From assembly GCA_016234975.1 (NCBI GenBank), contig JACRND010000028.1:1-24404 (forward strand): a DNA stretch of 24,404 nt, read 5' to 3'. The notes beneath the pieces were generated by a model that was given only the letters and a program-made list of their open reading frames with translations, did no database searches and had not been told where the DNA came from. The number at the start of each line of letters is the position of its first letter. The first letter of the stretch is position 1. The translations under genes were made by a program, and so were the position numbers. Positions 14,238 through 22,660 of this stretch are shown here, piece by piece. The DNA is from Nitrosarchaeum sp. Its GTDB lineage: Archaea; Thermoproteota; Nitrososphaeria; Nitrososphaerales; Nitrosopumilaceae.

Positions 14238-14630
14238 CTAGAAATTAGTTATTAAAGAAAGTAATTCATCAAACGTAACCATTTTAAGTTTAGATACTAG
14301 ATTCATAATTACTTTAATTTGTTCCATAATTATTTCGTGAAGATTTTTTATTGAATCATTTAATTCAGTAATTTTTGTTTCTAAATTAGAATTTTGTTCT
14401 TTGAGCTTATTATTTTCTTCAATAAGTCTCTGTATTTTTTCAGATTCAGTTTCTTCAGGAAACGGTGCAGGTATTGGTCCTGATTTAGGTGGTTTTATTG
14501 GTTCAGGTGTAGGTGATGGTTCAGGCATTCGAGGAGGTTCTGGTTCTTGTTTAATTTCTTGAGCCAAAACAGGTTGAGCATATAATAATAGAAGTACTGT
14601 TGTTAAACCAAAAAGAGTATTTTTTTTCAT
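14238..14630 (-). CDS. Secreted protein with Pro-rich linker and coiled coil
   Basis: About 130 residues from ATG 14630 (ATG 14645, in frame, would add five residues before the signal peptide). Residues 1-24, MKKNTLFGLTTVLLLLYAQP to VLAQ, form a signal peptide. A Pro/Glu-rich linker follows at about 25-62 with repeated PEP/PSP words, then a predicted coiled coil at about 65-120 (NKLKEQNSNLETKITELNDS) with Leu/Ile/Asn heptads. No catalytic residues are seen. It is likely an extracellular spacer or oligomerising protein. It converges on the tiny Cys-rich gene with 11 bases between. Confidence 0.7.
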   Translation of the reverse strand: MKKNTLFGLTTVLLLLYAQPVLAQEIKQEPEPPRMPEPSPTPEPIKPPKSGPIPAPFPEETESEKIQRLIEENNKLKEQNSNLETKITELNDSIKNLHEIIMEQIKVIMNLVSKLKMVTFDELLSLITNF

Positions 14631-14718
14631 TTTATAATACAGCATTGCTATATTGATTTGATTTTGTATATGAATATGAATACTGGTTTCTAATGGTGAT
14701 AATTGGAAAAATTAGAAG

Positions 14719-14937
14719 TTATTTAAAGAAATCAAATTCTTGATCTCTTTTTTGTTTAGGTAGATCTTCCATTACGGCCTGTACTACTTCATTGTGATTA
14801 TATGTAAGATGCCGTAAGAATTTTGCAGATTCGTCGGCCCTCTTCTTTGCGTCTGCAAATAACATTTCAGGACTACTTAATTCATTCATCATTGTGTTAC
14901 ATTCTTTACATGGTTCAAAATCAAGATAGAGTTTCAT
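14719..14937 (-). CDS. Small hypothetical protein downstream of cdc48
   Basis: 72 residues, mostly helical. A Cys pair C10-x2-C13 (EPCKECNT) follows a short N-terminal strand, then DAKKRADESAKFLRHLTYNH, and an acidic/aromatic C-terminus DQEFDFFK. The family is not recognised. It starts 30 bases after the cdc48 stop on the same strand, so it is probably the last gene of the hsp20-cdc48 operon, and a role as a cofactor or client adaptor is possible but unproven. Confidence 0.6.
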   Translation of the reverse strand: MKLYLDFEPCKECNTMMNELSSPEMLFADAKKRADESAKFLRHLTYNHNEVVQAVMEDLPKQKRDQEFDFFK

Positions 14938-14967
14938 AATTTGTGGTCCTTCTTCTTAGTATTTAGA

Positions 14968-17127
14968 CTATTTTATGGATTGAGTCATAGGTGTCTCTTT
15001 TTTCCTAGGTTTTACCTTATCAATGGAGTCAAGCAAGTCTTGCTGTGTTATTTTGATGGCTTTGATATTTTCTGATTTTCCACTAACATGTCTTTTTAAG
15101 GCAAGAATTGCGGCTCTATTTACTATAGCAGCCATCTCAGCACCACTGAATCCATTTGTTGATTCAACAATTTTTGTTATGTTGACATCGTTTGCTAATG
15201 GTTTCTTTTTGGAGTGAATTCTGAATATTTGTTCTCTACCTTTAGAATCTGGATTTGGAACCTCAATAATTCTATCAAATCTACCTGGTCTGAGCAATGC
15301 CTCATCAACAATATCAAGTCTGTTTGTAGCACCAATTATCAAGACATTATGTAGTTCCTCTAGCCCATCAATTTCAGTGAGAATTTGAGATACAACGTTT
15401 TCTGTTACATGTGAGCCTGAATCACCACTACCTCTTCTTGGTACAAGTGCGTCTACTTCATCAAGGAATATTATACATGGTGCTGCCTGACGAGCTTTTC
15501 TGAAGATTTCTCTTACTCCTTTTTCAGATTCACCTACCCATTTTGAGAGCAACTCTGGACCTTTAATACTGATAAAGTTAGAATCAGTCATTGTTGCCAA
15601 TGCTTTTGCAATCATTGTTTTTCCTGTTCCTGGTGGACCATGAAGCAAGATTCCTTTTGGTGCCTCCACATCAACATACTCAAAAGCTTCTTTGTGTTTA
15701 ATTGGCCATTCCACAGCTTCACATAACTCCTCTTTTAATTCATCAAGACCACCTACATCATCCCAGTTAACATTAGGAATTTGTACTTGGACTTCTCGTA
15801 ATGCGCTTGGTTTTACTTCTTTTAGTGCATCTCTAAAGTCATCACTTGTAATCTTAATTTTTTGAAGAATTTCTGTAGAAACTTTTTCTTCACTAAGATT
15901 AATTTCAGGTAAAATTCTTCGTAATGATCTCATTGCTGCTTCTTTAGATAATATTTCAAGATCAGCTCCTACAAATCCATGTGTTACTTTTGCAATTTGT
16001 TTGAGATCTACTTTTTCATCAATTGGCATTCCGCGTGTATGAATTGAGAGAATTTCATGTCTTCCCTCATCGTCTGGAATTCCAATTTCAATTTCTCTAT
16101 CAAATCTACCCGGTCTTCTAAGTGCAGGATCAATGGAGTCTGGTCTATTAGTAGCTGCAATTACTACAACTTTACCCCTACTTTTCATACCATCCATTAA
16201 TGTCAAAAGTTGAGAAACAATTCTTTTTTCAACTTCTCCTGAAACTTCATCTCGTTTTGGGGCAATTGAATCAATTTCATCAATGAATATAATACTTGGA
16301 GAATTTTCTTCTGCTTGTTTGAAAATATCTCTAATTCTTTCCTCACTTTCTCCATAATACTTTCCCATAATTTCGGGTCCACTAAGTGAGATAAAATGAG
16401 CACTAGTCTCACCAGCAACCGCCTTTGCCAATAGAGTTTTTCCAGTTCCAGGAGGACCATATAACAATACACCTTTTGGTGCCTCCACACCTATTTTCTC
16501 AAATAATTCAGGATGTTTCATGGGTAATTCTACCATCTCACGGATTTTTTGAACTTCGTTTTTTAAACCTCCTAATTCATCATATGTAATTCGTGGAATA
16601 GTTGAATCAACTGCTTTTGTCATAGGACCAAGCTTGAAGATTGTACTTTCAGTTACAATTACTGGTTTTGATGGTTTTGTATTGGTTATGATAAATTGTA
16701 TTTTTCCACCCATTTGGGTTGATAGTTGAATTGAATCATGAACAGTAAAAACATGATTTTGGAAATTTGTAATCATGACATCATGTAATTGTTCTTCATC
16801 AATAGCTAATTTTTCGGTTGGGGATAAAGTAATTTGTTCAGCATTAGTAGCTTCCACGGATTTTATAGAAATTTTATCACCAATTCCAGCTCCAATATTT
16901 TGTCTAGTCATTCCATCAATTTTGATAATACCTGTACCATATTCTTCAGGAGATCCAGGCCAAAGTTTTACATGAGTTTTTTTATTATGTGTTAATTCTA
17001 AAATTTGTCCTGGCTTCCATTTGGTATCTTCAATTATTTTAGGATCAACTATAGCTCTTCCTCTTCCTACATGTTGTTGTGGAATCTCAACAACTTTTAA
17101 AATAATTTCATTCATTTTTTTCTCCAT
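14968..17127 (-). CDS. cdc48: Cdc48/p97/VAT AAA+ ATPase
   Basis: 719 residues. This hexameric unfoldase pulls proteins from complexes and feeds the proteasome. The N-domain is at 1-175 (double-psi barrel and following, [25 protein letters not shown]). D1 has Walker A GPPGTGKT at 224-231, Walker B FIDEID around 281-286 and the arginine region RRPGRFDRE at 337-345. D2 has GPPGTGKT at 497-504, Walker [10 protein letters not shown] at 552-560 and LRPGRFDR near 612-619. All catalytic motifs are intact. Length is typical of archaeal VAT. ATG 17127 was chosen; ATG 17115 is also possible. It lies 15 bases after hsp20 in an apparent heat-shock operon. Confidence 0.96.
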   Translation of the reverse strand: MEKKMNEIILKVVEIPQQHVGRGRAIVDPKIIEDTKWKPGQILELTHNKKTHVKLWPGSPEEYGTGIIKIDGMTRQNIGAGIGDKISIKSVEATNAEQITLSPTEKLAIDEEQLHDVMITNFQNHVFTVHDSIQLSTQMGGKIQFIITNTKPSKPVIVTESTIFKLGPMTKAVDSTIPRITYDELGGLKNEVQKIREMVELPMKHPELFEKIGVEAPKGVLLYGPPGTGKTLLAKAVAGETSAHFISLSGPEIMGKYYGESEERIRDIFKQAEENSPSIIFIDEIDSIAPKRDEVSGEVEKRIVSQLLTLMDGMKSRGKVVVIAATNRPDSIDPALRRPGRFDREIEIGIPDDEGRHEILSIHTRGMPIDEKVDLKQIAKVTHGFVGADLEILSKEAAMRSLRRILPEINLSEEKVSTEILQKIKITSDDFRDALKEVKPSALREVQVQIPNVNWDDVGGLDELKEELCEAVEWPIKHKEAFEYVDVEAPKGILLHGPPGTGKTMIAKALATMTDSNFISIKGPELLSKWVGESEKGVREIFRKARQAAPCIIFLDEVDALVPRRGSGDSGSHVTENVVSQILTEIDGLEELHNVLIIGATNRLDIVDEALLRPGRFDRIIEVPNPDSKGREQIFRIHSKKKPLANDVNITKIVESTNGFSGAEMAAIVNRAAILALKRHVSGKSENIKAIKITQQDLLDSIDKVKPRKKETPMTQSIK

Positions 17128-17142
17128 AAAGATTAGTGGAGT

Positions 17143-17640
17143 TTATTCAACCTCCACCTTTTTGCCTTTTGATTTCTCATCTTCAATTAACTTGAAGACT
17201 AGCTCAAGAATTCCATTTTTGTAAGAAGCTTTTGCAGTGTTTTCATCAACTTTATGTTTGATTGGAACTTTTACGTGATATTTTTTTTCACCACGTTCTG
17301 CGGAAATATCTACAGATTTGTCTTGTACAAGAATTTTCACGTCTGTTTTTTCAACTCCTGGCATCTCGGCTACAAGTTTCACCAGTTTTTCTTTTTCATC
17401 TACAATTGCATCTACAATTGGTTCTCTAGTATCAGCTGATGAAAGTAATCCTGGTTTTACGTTTCCATACTCTTTTACAACAGGTTTTCCATTAGGACCA
17501 ATAGTCATTGTATAACCATAATAAAATGGACCAGAATTGGAACCGTTTTCCTTGAATTCTTCAAACGTGTCATCTATATTAAAAAATGAGCTTGACATTT
17601 TCTTGAAGATTCTATCAAATTCGTCGTCAAACATTGTCAT
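17143..17640 (-). CDS. Small heat-shock protein Hsp20
   Basis: 165 residues. The N-terminal segment (about 1-60) is acidic and aromatic (DDEFDRIFKKMSSSFFNIDD). The alpha-crystallin domain spans about 70-155: DAIVDEKEKLVKLVAEMPGV, KTDVKILVQDKSVDISAE, YHVKVPIKHKV and ASYKNGILELVFKL. The tail GKKVEVE carries a V-x-V form of the I-x-I assembly motif. It is the first gene of the hsp20-cdc48 operon; cdc48 begins 15 bases downstream. The upstream region carries two ATGTAA/TTACAT dyads and a TTTATATAA element, so heat or stress control at this promoter is likely. Confidence 0.9.
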   Translation of the reverse strand: MTMFDDEFDRIFKKMSSSFFNIDDTFEEFKENGSNSGPFYYGYTMTIGPNGKPVVKEYGNVKPGLLSSADTREPIVDAIVDEKEKLVKLVAEMPGVEKTDVKILVQDKSVDISAERGEKKYHVKVPIKHKVDENTAKASYKNGILELVFKLIEDEKSKGKKVEVE

Positions 17641-17651
17641 ATTTACCTATG

Positions 17652-17673
17652 TAATGTAATGTATATTACATTA
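17652..17673. promoter_or_regulatory. 9-bp inverted repeat in the hsp20 promoter region
   Basis: TAATGTAAT and ATTACATTA are separated by GTAT, 12-33 bases upstream of the hsp20 start codon and therefore over or just downstream of its expected transcription start. The core is ATGTAA-N6-TTACAT. The position suits a repressor that blocks initiation. It is a candidate operator by inference; the regulator is unknown. Confidence 0.5.
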
Positions 17674-17692
17674 TATAAATATTATGGATATT

Positions 17693-17710
17693 TATGTAAT
17701 TTCTTACATA
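17693..17710. promoter_or_regulatory. Second ATGTAA/TTACAT dyad between hsp20 and the ACT-like gene
   Basis: TATGTAA and TTACATA are separated by TTTC. It shares the ATGTAA half-site with the dyad at 17652-17673 (N4 here, N6 there) and lies about 40 bases away, just upstream of the TATA box of the divergent gene. Confidence 0.45.
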
Positions 17711-17715
17711 ATACT

Positions 17716-17723
17716 ATTATAAT
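17716..17723 (+). promoter_or_regulatory. TATA box for the gene at 17745
   Basis: ATTATAAT is centred about 26 bases before ATG 17745, giving a leaderless start and favouring this ATG over TTG 17742 and ATG 17760. Confidence 0.55.
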
Positions 17724-17744
17724 TGACATTGGATAGTACGTTTG

Positions 17745-18413
17745 ATGAGGATTGTCAGTATGTCGATTCCTGAAATAGTCAGAGAAATTGTCACGAGAAA
17801 TCGTTCAATTTATGATTGTATGAAGATGGATTTGATTAACTATACAGCATTGGCAGTAAAGATTCAACCAGAAATTGAAAAAGTTTTGGGTTATTCTGTA
17901 AATCTCAATACAATTGTAGTTGCCATAAAACGATATGCAGATTCATTTGAAATCAAAGAAGATATCAAAGAAGAATCTGTTTTAAAAAATGCAAGACTTG
18001 TATTAACTGATGGAATGATGGATATCAAATTTTCAATAAAAGATTCTGCAGAGATGGATCCTATATCAATTTTGGATAAATTTTCAAAAATTACCAGCAA
18101 TTATGAGTTTTTTAGATTATCTGATTCATTTAGATTTCTTACAGAAGATATGGAAAGCATCAGACAAATCTTTGAAAATATACCAAATAGAGAAAATATG
18201 TTTAGTACAGGTCTTGCAAAGATTAGAATTTCAATTCCAGCAAATCAAAATCAATCAGATGTAGTATCTTATGTTGCAGAGATTTTACATGATAATGGAA
18301 TAGAACTTGTAAACGCGTTTTTCAGCCAAGATAGTATAATAATAATTCTAAATGAAAGAGATGCTTCTAGAGCATATGAAATACTTCATTCCGATATAGT
18401 CAGAATTGGATAA
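17745..18413 (+). CDS. Putative ACT-domain regulatory protein
   Basis: 222 residues from ATG 17745. The N-terminal ~65 residues look like a helix-turn-helix (IPEIVREIVTRNRSIYDCMK, then LAVKIQPEIEKVLGYSVN), the middle is mixed, and the last ~75 residues (GLAKIRISIPANQNQSDVVS and GIELVNAFFSQDSIIIILNE) have the strand-helix-strand-strand pattern of an ACT ligand-binding domain. Archaeal proteins of this build (DUF7523-like) are annotated as ACT-domain proteins with unknown ligand. It may bind an amino acid or related metabolite and regulate DNA or enzymes; this is inference. It is divergent from hsp20. Confidence 0.6.
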   Translation: MRIVSMSIPEIVREIVTRNRSIYDCMKMDLINYTALAVKIQPEIEKVLGYSVNLNTIVVAIKRYADSFEIKEDIKEESVLKNARLVLTDGMMDIKFSIKDSAEMDPISILDKFSKITSNYEFFRLSDSFRFLTEDMESIRQIFENIPNRENMFSTGLAKIRISIPANQNQSDVVSYVAEILHDNGIELVNAFFSQDSIIIILNERDASRAYEILHSDIVRIG

Positions 18414-18488
18414 ATTCTGAATTTATTATGGTTTATGAGAAAATTGATCTCATAGGATATATTCAGTAATTTTATGGGTATAGTGTAA

Positions 18489-19847
18489 TTGGCCAGAAAT
18501 AAGAAGAAAATAGTTATTTTAGGAGGAGGGTTTGCAGGGGTAGAATGTGCCAGACAATTAGAATCGTATTTTGGAAATAACTCTGAAATTGAGTTGGTAA
18601 TGATAAGTGAGGATAATTTTCTATTATTTACTCCAATGTTACCTCAGGTGGCATCAGGTATGATTGAAACTAGACATATTGTAATGCCTATTAGAGCAAT
18701 TTGTAAAAAGACAAAATTTTATGAAGGTAGAATTAAAAATGTGGATCCTTTTGGAAAACTTGTAACACTGTGGGGTACTGGTGAAAAAAGGGGTGTTTCA
18801 ATTCATTATGATTATTTAGTAGTTGCATTAGGCAGTGAAACCAACTTTTTTGGAATGGCAGATGTTGAGAAAAATGCTTACACAATGAAAACTCTCAATG
18901 ATGCAGTAATGTTAAGAAATAGAGTAATCGATATGCTTGAACAAGCTGAGAATGAAACAGATCCTATTCTTCGAAATAGTTTTTTGACATTTGTTGTAGT
19001 AGGAGGTGGATTTGCAGGAATTGAAACTGCAGGTGAGTTGATGGATCTTTTACTAGATGCAAGAAAACATTATCATACAATTCAGAAAGGGGATATTCGT
19101 GTAATAGTTTTAGAGGCTCTTCCGATGATTCTCCCTGGTTTTAATGAAAAGTTGGCTGAATTTTCAAAAGAAAAAATGATAGATAGAGGTATTGATATTA
19201 GACTCAGAACAGCAGTTACAAGTTTTGATGGAACGGAAGTCATTGTAAAATCATTAGATGAAAATCCAAAAGATGCTATGAATGAGTCAAAGATAGATGC
19301 AATTAGAACTAAAACATTGATTTGGACTGCAGGCGTTACACCTGTTAATACAATTAAAAGATCAATGTTCAAAACTGATAAAGGCAAAGTAATTGTAAAT
19401 GATTTTCTGGAAATTCCAGAATTTCTTGGGGTTTTTGCAATTGGTGATTGTGCCTTATTTATGGATCCTCAAACAAATAGACCGTTTGCACCAACTGCAC
19501 AACTTGCAGAAGCACAAGCCAAAATTGCAGCCTATAATCTAAATGCCTCAATTAAGAATTTAGAGAAGAAAAAATTTGAATATCATTCTAAGGGACAAAT
19601 GGCAATTATTGGAAAAAGAACTGGTATTGCGACGTTTTTAGGGATGAATATCTCAGGATTCTTAGCTTGGCTTATTTGGAGAAATGTATATCTTTCAAAA
19701 ATTGCATTACCTGATAAAAAAATCAGAGTTTTCTTAGATTGGACAATTGATTTGTTATTTGATAGAGATATTTCAAGACTGAAACTCATAAAACGTGAAA
19801 CAGAAAAAGAGTACAAAGTTCTTGATGAAGTAGATGATGTTTGGTGA
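18489..19847 (+). CDS. ndh: Type II NADH dehydrogenase (NDH-2) / NAD(P)/FAD oxidoreductase
   Basis: 452 residues from TTG 18489; the only ATG upstream runs into a stop, so TTG is the plausible start. NDH-2 passes electrons from NADH to quinone without pumping protons. Seen: FAD-binding GGGFAGVECAR at 12-22, NAD-binding VVVGGGFAGIETAGELMD near 170-188, LVVALGSETNFFGM, and the second FAD motif GVFAIGDCALF near 316. The C-terminal ~80 residues include MNISGFLAWLIWRNVYLSK, a likely amphipathic membrane anchor. In ammonia oxidisers it may serve a reverse or overflow role; this is inference. It ends one base before the convergent cyclophilin gene. Confidence 0.9.
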   Translation: MARNKKKIVILGGGFAGVECARQLESYFGNNSEIELVMISEDNFLLFTPMLPQVASGMIETRHIVMPIRAICKKTKFYEGRIKNVDPFGKLVTLWGTGEKRGVSIHYDYLVVALGSETNFFGMADVEKNAYTMKTLNDAVMLRNRVIDMLEQAENETDPILRNSFLTFVVVGGGFAGIETAGELMDLLLDARKHYHTIQKGDIRVIVLEALPMILPGFNEKLAEFSKEKMIDRGIDIRLRTAVTSFDGTEVIVKSLDENPKDAMNESKIDAIRTKTLIWTAGVTPVNTIKRSMFKTDKGKVIVNDFLEIPEFLGVFAIGDCALFMDPQTNRPFAPTAQLAEAQAKIAAYNLNASIKNLEKKKFEYHSKGQMAIIGKRTGIATFLGMNISGFLAWLIWRNVYLSKIALPDKKIRVFLDWTIDLLFDRDISRLKLIKRETEKEYKVLDEVDDVW

Positions 19848-21377
19848 TTATTTTCTTAGTCTCTGAATTATCATAGTTGGTGCAACAAAATACATTCCAA
19901 TGTTTAATGTAATTACAGAAAGTCCTAGTCCTAATACTTCGGCTTCAGAACCATCTTCAACTAATGTCATAATTGAAAGGGTTGAAAGCATCGGAGTTAT
20001 TGCAATCTTTACTACTTCCTTGAATGCTGGATTTTCTCTTTCCCAGTCTGCTACTGTAGGACTAAATGAATAATAAAATTGATTGAATCCAGCCATAAAT
20101 GAAGTACCGGAGGCTGTTTGTAACAGAGAATTGTCTCTTAGTTCTCGTAATTGTTGTACTTGGGGAGCAAATTCAGAACCAAATGTAGCAGTAGCAATTA
20201 GACAACCCCCTCCTTTTTTTTCTGTCTCCTTTGAAGATATTATAGATTTTGTTTCTTTAATTGGCTCAGATGTTATTTTAAAAGAATTAACAGATTCCTC
20301 AAACCTAGAAATTTGATCATTAAAATTATCTACTCCATTGCTATATGCAAAAGTATAAAATTTTTCAGGAGTTGAAATTATCACCTCTCTGAATTGTACA
20401 TTGTATGATGTACCATTACTTGTGAAAATACCTTTAGCATTAGTAACATAAGCTTGTTTTTCATTAATTGTTGATTTTTCTTGAGAAATGATTTCTAAAT
20501 TACCTGATTTAAGTGCCTTTTTTAGAAACTCAGCTTTTTGTTTGATCAAATCATCTAGAGTTTCTCCTTTGGCATTAGAAATAGTCAAAGAAAATACTGG
20601 ATTAATGGGTCCAACTTTAGGTCCTACAGCAACTATATCAGGAGCATTCTCATTAGTTTTTTCTGGTTGTTGTAGTAACCAACCTTCAGGTACATTAAAT
20701 GCAATGTCTAATACTTTATTTTCATAAAGCTGACTGCCTGTAGAATTTACAATTGGTGTGGTAATTCTTTCGGGATCTGATAGATCAAGTAAATTAGATA
20801 TTTCAGAACGATTTACAACTTCAACTTTTGTAATTTTTACTTGTTCAGTGTCTACTGGAATGTCTTTGTCTCCTGTTTGCATTGAAGCAATCTTATCAAG
20901 TGTTTCAAAACTTTCTTCTGTTACAATCCTACCAAAAACAGTATATTGCTCATCAAGAAAGTTTGAATCTTTATGAACTATAAAGAATTGAGAACCCGCA
21001 CTGTTTGGATCAGCTGATCTTGCCATTGACACAATTCCACGATTATGTTTTATTGTATTAAATTCAGCATTTACAGAATAACCTGGCCCTCCAGTTCCCC
21101 ATGTACTTTTATCTCCATCTTTTGTATTTGGATCTCCACCTTGAATCATAAATCCAGGGATTATTCTATGAAATATGGTACCATCATAGAATCCATTTTC
21201 AGATAATTTGATGAAGTTGACAACATGATTAGGAGCATCATTAGGGAAAAATTCTATCACAATTTTTCCAAGATTAGTATGTAAAATTACTAATTTATCA
21301 TCAGATTGTGCAAATGATTGATTCCCCAAATTAATTAAAAGTAATGATAGAGATATTATGATAAGAATTTTTTTCAA
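19848..21377 (-). CDS. Secreted cyclophilin-type peptidyl-prolyl isomerase with CFI-box C-terminus
   Basis: 509 residues. Signal peptide at about 1-24 (ILIIISLSLLLINLG to SFAQ). Cyclophilin domain at 28-190 with catalytic FHRIIPGFMIQGGDP (R71), SMARSADPNSAGSQFF and FLDEQYTVFGRI, so the isomerase is probably active outside the membrane. Residues about 218-370 resemble a PsbP-like domain (VLDIAFNVPEGWLL). A Lys/Ser linker leads to GGGCLIATATFGSEFAP at 389-405 and a long hydrophobic end (TPMLSTLSIMTLVEDG, VITLNIGMYFVAPTMI), the CFI-box C-terminal region typical of thaumarchaeal secreted proteins. The C-terminus probably anchors the protein to the membrane. It helps fold exported proteins, by family. 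Confidence 0.93.
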   Translation of the reverse strand: MKKILIIISLSLLLINLGNQSFAQSDDKLVILHTNLGKIVIEFFPNDAPNHVVNFIKLSENGFYDGTIFHRIIPGFMIQGGDPNTKDGDKSTWGTGGPGYSVNAEFNTIKHNRGIVSMARSADPNSAGSQFFIVHKDSNFLDEQYTVFGRIVTEESFETLDKIASMQTGDKDIPVDTEQVKITKVEVVNRSEISNLLDLSDPERITTPIVNSTGSQLYENKVLDIAFNVPEGWLLQQPEKTNENAPDIVAVGPKVGPINPVFSLTISNAKGETLDDLIKQKAEFLKKALKSGNLEIISQEKSTINEKQAYVTNAKGIFTSNGTSYNVQFREVIISTPEKFYTFAYSNGVDNFNDQISRFEESVNSFKITSEPIKETKSIISSKETEKKGGGCLIATATFGSEFAPQVQQLRELRDNSLLQTASGTSFMAGFNQFYYSFSPTVADWERENPAFKEVVKIAITPMLSTLSIMTLVEDGSEAEVLGLGLSVITLNIGMYFVAPTMIIQRLRK

Positions 21378-21449
21378 TAAATTTTCTCATAATATCTTAC
21401 TTAAAAGCTAATTGTATTAGTTTTTAACAAGTTAGAATAATAAATCGTT

Positions 21450-21941
21450 ATGCAGCCTGATGAAAAAATTCAAGCCCATTTGGTTTCAGTATGGAGGGAG
21501 CCAAAAAAATTCTTTTCAATAGGTGGAAAAGAAGGTATGTTAGTTTTAACTGATAAACATTTGATGTTTATCCATAAGACAGAAGCTAAAATGAAGTGGT
21601 GGCAAGCTATTAGACAAAGACAGGTTATTAATTTCTTAAAATCAAAAAATACTATGATTCGTCATGATGGTTATGAAGAAAATAATTTAATGGAGGATAT
21701 GAAAAATGGAAAAAATATACAATTATCATTTGATGATATCTTGAATATTACGCATGAGGAAAAGGAGTGGGGTAGTATCTTAATATTAGAATATGAAAAA
21801 GAGGGCAAACGACAAAAATATCAGTATTCAATTGCTCAAGATTGGGTAAAGTATCCAGTTAAAGAGCCTACAAAGTACATGAAAGTAGATTGGAAACCAT
21901 TTGTGCAATATATTAAAGACAGGCAAAAATTTACAAAGTAA
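21450..21941 (+). CDS. Hypothetical protein, possible PH-like fold
   Basis: 163 residues. KFFSIGGKEGMLVLTDKHLM followed by FIHK gives a run of beta strands, then a charged helix (KWWQAIRQRQVINFLKSKNT), and later ILNITHEEKEWGSILILEYE and RQKYQYSIAQDW before a helical end. The pattern of strands around a helix resembles bacterial and archaeal PH-like (bPH) domains, but the likeness is weak. It lies two bases upstream of cbiE and is probably cotranscribed. Confidence 0.55.
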   Translation: MQPDEKIQAHLVSVWREPKKFFSIGGKEGMLVLTDKHLMFIHKTEAKMKWWQAIRQRQVINFLKSKNTMIRHDGYEENNLMEDMKNGKNIQLSFDDILNITHEEKEWGSILILEYEKEGKRQKYQYSIAQDWVKYPVKEPTKYMKVDWKPFVQYIKDRQKFTK

Positions 21942-21943
21942 AA

Positions 21944-22660
21944 TTGGGAAAAATTTATGCTGTAGGTGTTGGACCGGGTTCGCCAAAATACGTTACTAAA
22001 ATTGTAAGAGAAATAATCCAAAATTGTGATATAGTAATTGGTTATAGATACACGTTAAAAACAATTGAAGATTTGATTGTAGACAAAGAAATCTATGAGA
22101 TTACTATGAACAATCAGGAGGAGTCATATCAAAAAATTCTTCCAGAATTGGGTGATCGTTCTTTAGTTATTCCGTTTACAGGTGATGTTAATTTTTCAGA
22201 ATCTGAAGTTGTAGATAGATTAATAGAGATTTTCGGTGAGGTAGAAATAATTCCAGGAATAAGTTCCATTCAGGTTGCTGCATCAAAAGCAAGAGTGCCA
22301 CTTGATAAATCCAAGGTAATTACAATGCATGTAACAACTTCAATTGAAGAAAAGAAATTAGAATTGCAAAAAGCATTGATTGATGGGTATAGTGTAATTT
22401 TAGTTCCAAGACCGTGGCCTAAACAACCTGATAAGCATTTTATGCCATCAGAGATTGCAATATATCTAAAAAACAATAGTTTTGATACAGAAAACATGAA
22501 GGTTCATGTTTTTGAAGCATTAACTACTGAAAACGAAACTAGTTTCGTTGGAACTGTAAAAGATTTGGAAGGAAGAGAATTTTCTGATTTGTCCGTAATG
22601 GTTTTCAATCAATCTATCTTGGATTCATATATGAATTACAAATGGCAGTGGAAAAACTAG
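21944..22660 (+). CDS. cbiE: Cobalt-precorrin-7 C5-methyltransferase CbiE
   Basis: 238 residues from TTG 21944, two bases after the previous stop. CbiE transfers a methyl group from S-adenosylmethionine to C5 in the anaerobic cobamide pathway. Seen: the SAM-methylase opening KIYAVGVGPGSPKYVT, NCDIVIGYRYTLKTI, the second motif around LVIPFTGDVNFSESEVV, and VEIIPGISSIQVAASKARVP. The C15-decarboxylating partner CbiT is not in the window. Thaumarchaea make cobamides, so an active role is likely. Its stop overlaps that of the convergent gene in CTAG. Confidence 0.88.
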   Translation: MGKIYAVGVGPGSPKYVTKIVREIIQNCDIVIGYRYTLKTIEDLIVDKEIYEITMNNQEESYQKILPELGDRSLVIPFTGDVNFSESEVVDRLIEIFGEVEIIPGISSIQVAASKARVPLDKSKVITMHVTTSIEEKKLELQKALIDGYSVILVPRPWPKQPDKHFMPSEIAIYLKNNSFDTENMKVHVFEALTTENETSFVGTVKDLEGREFSDLSVMVFNQSILDSYMNYKWQWKN

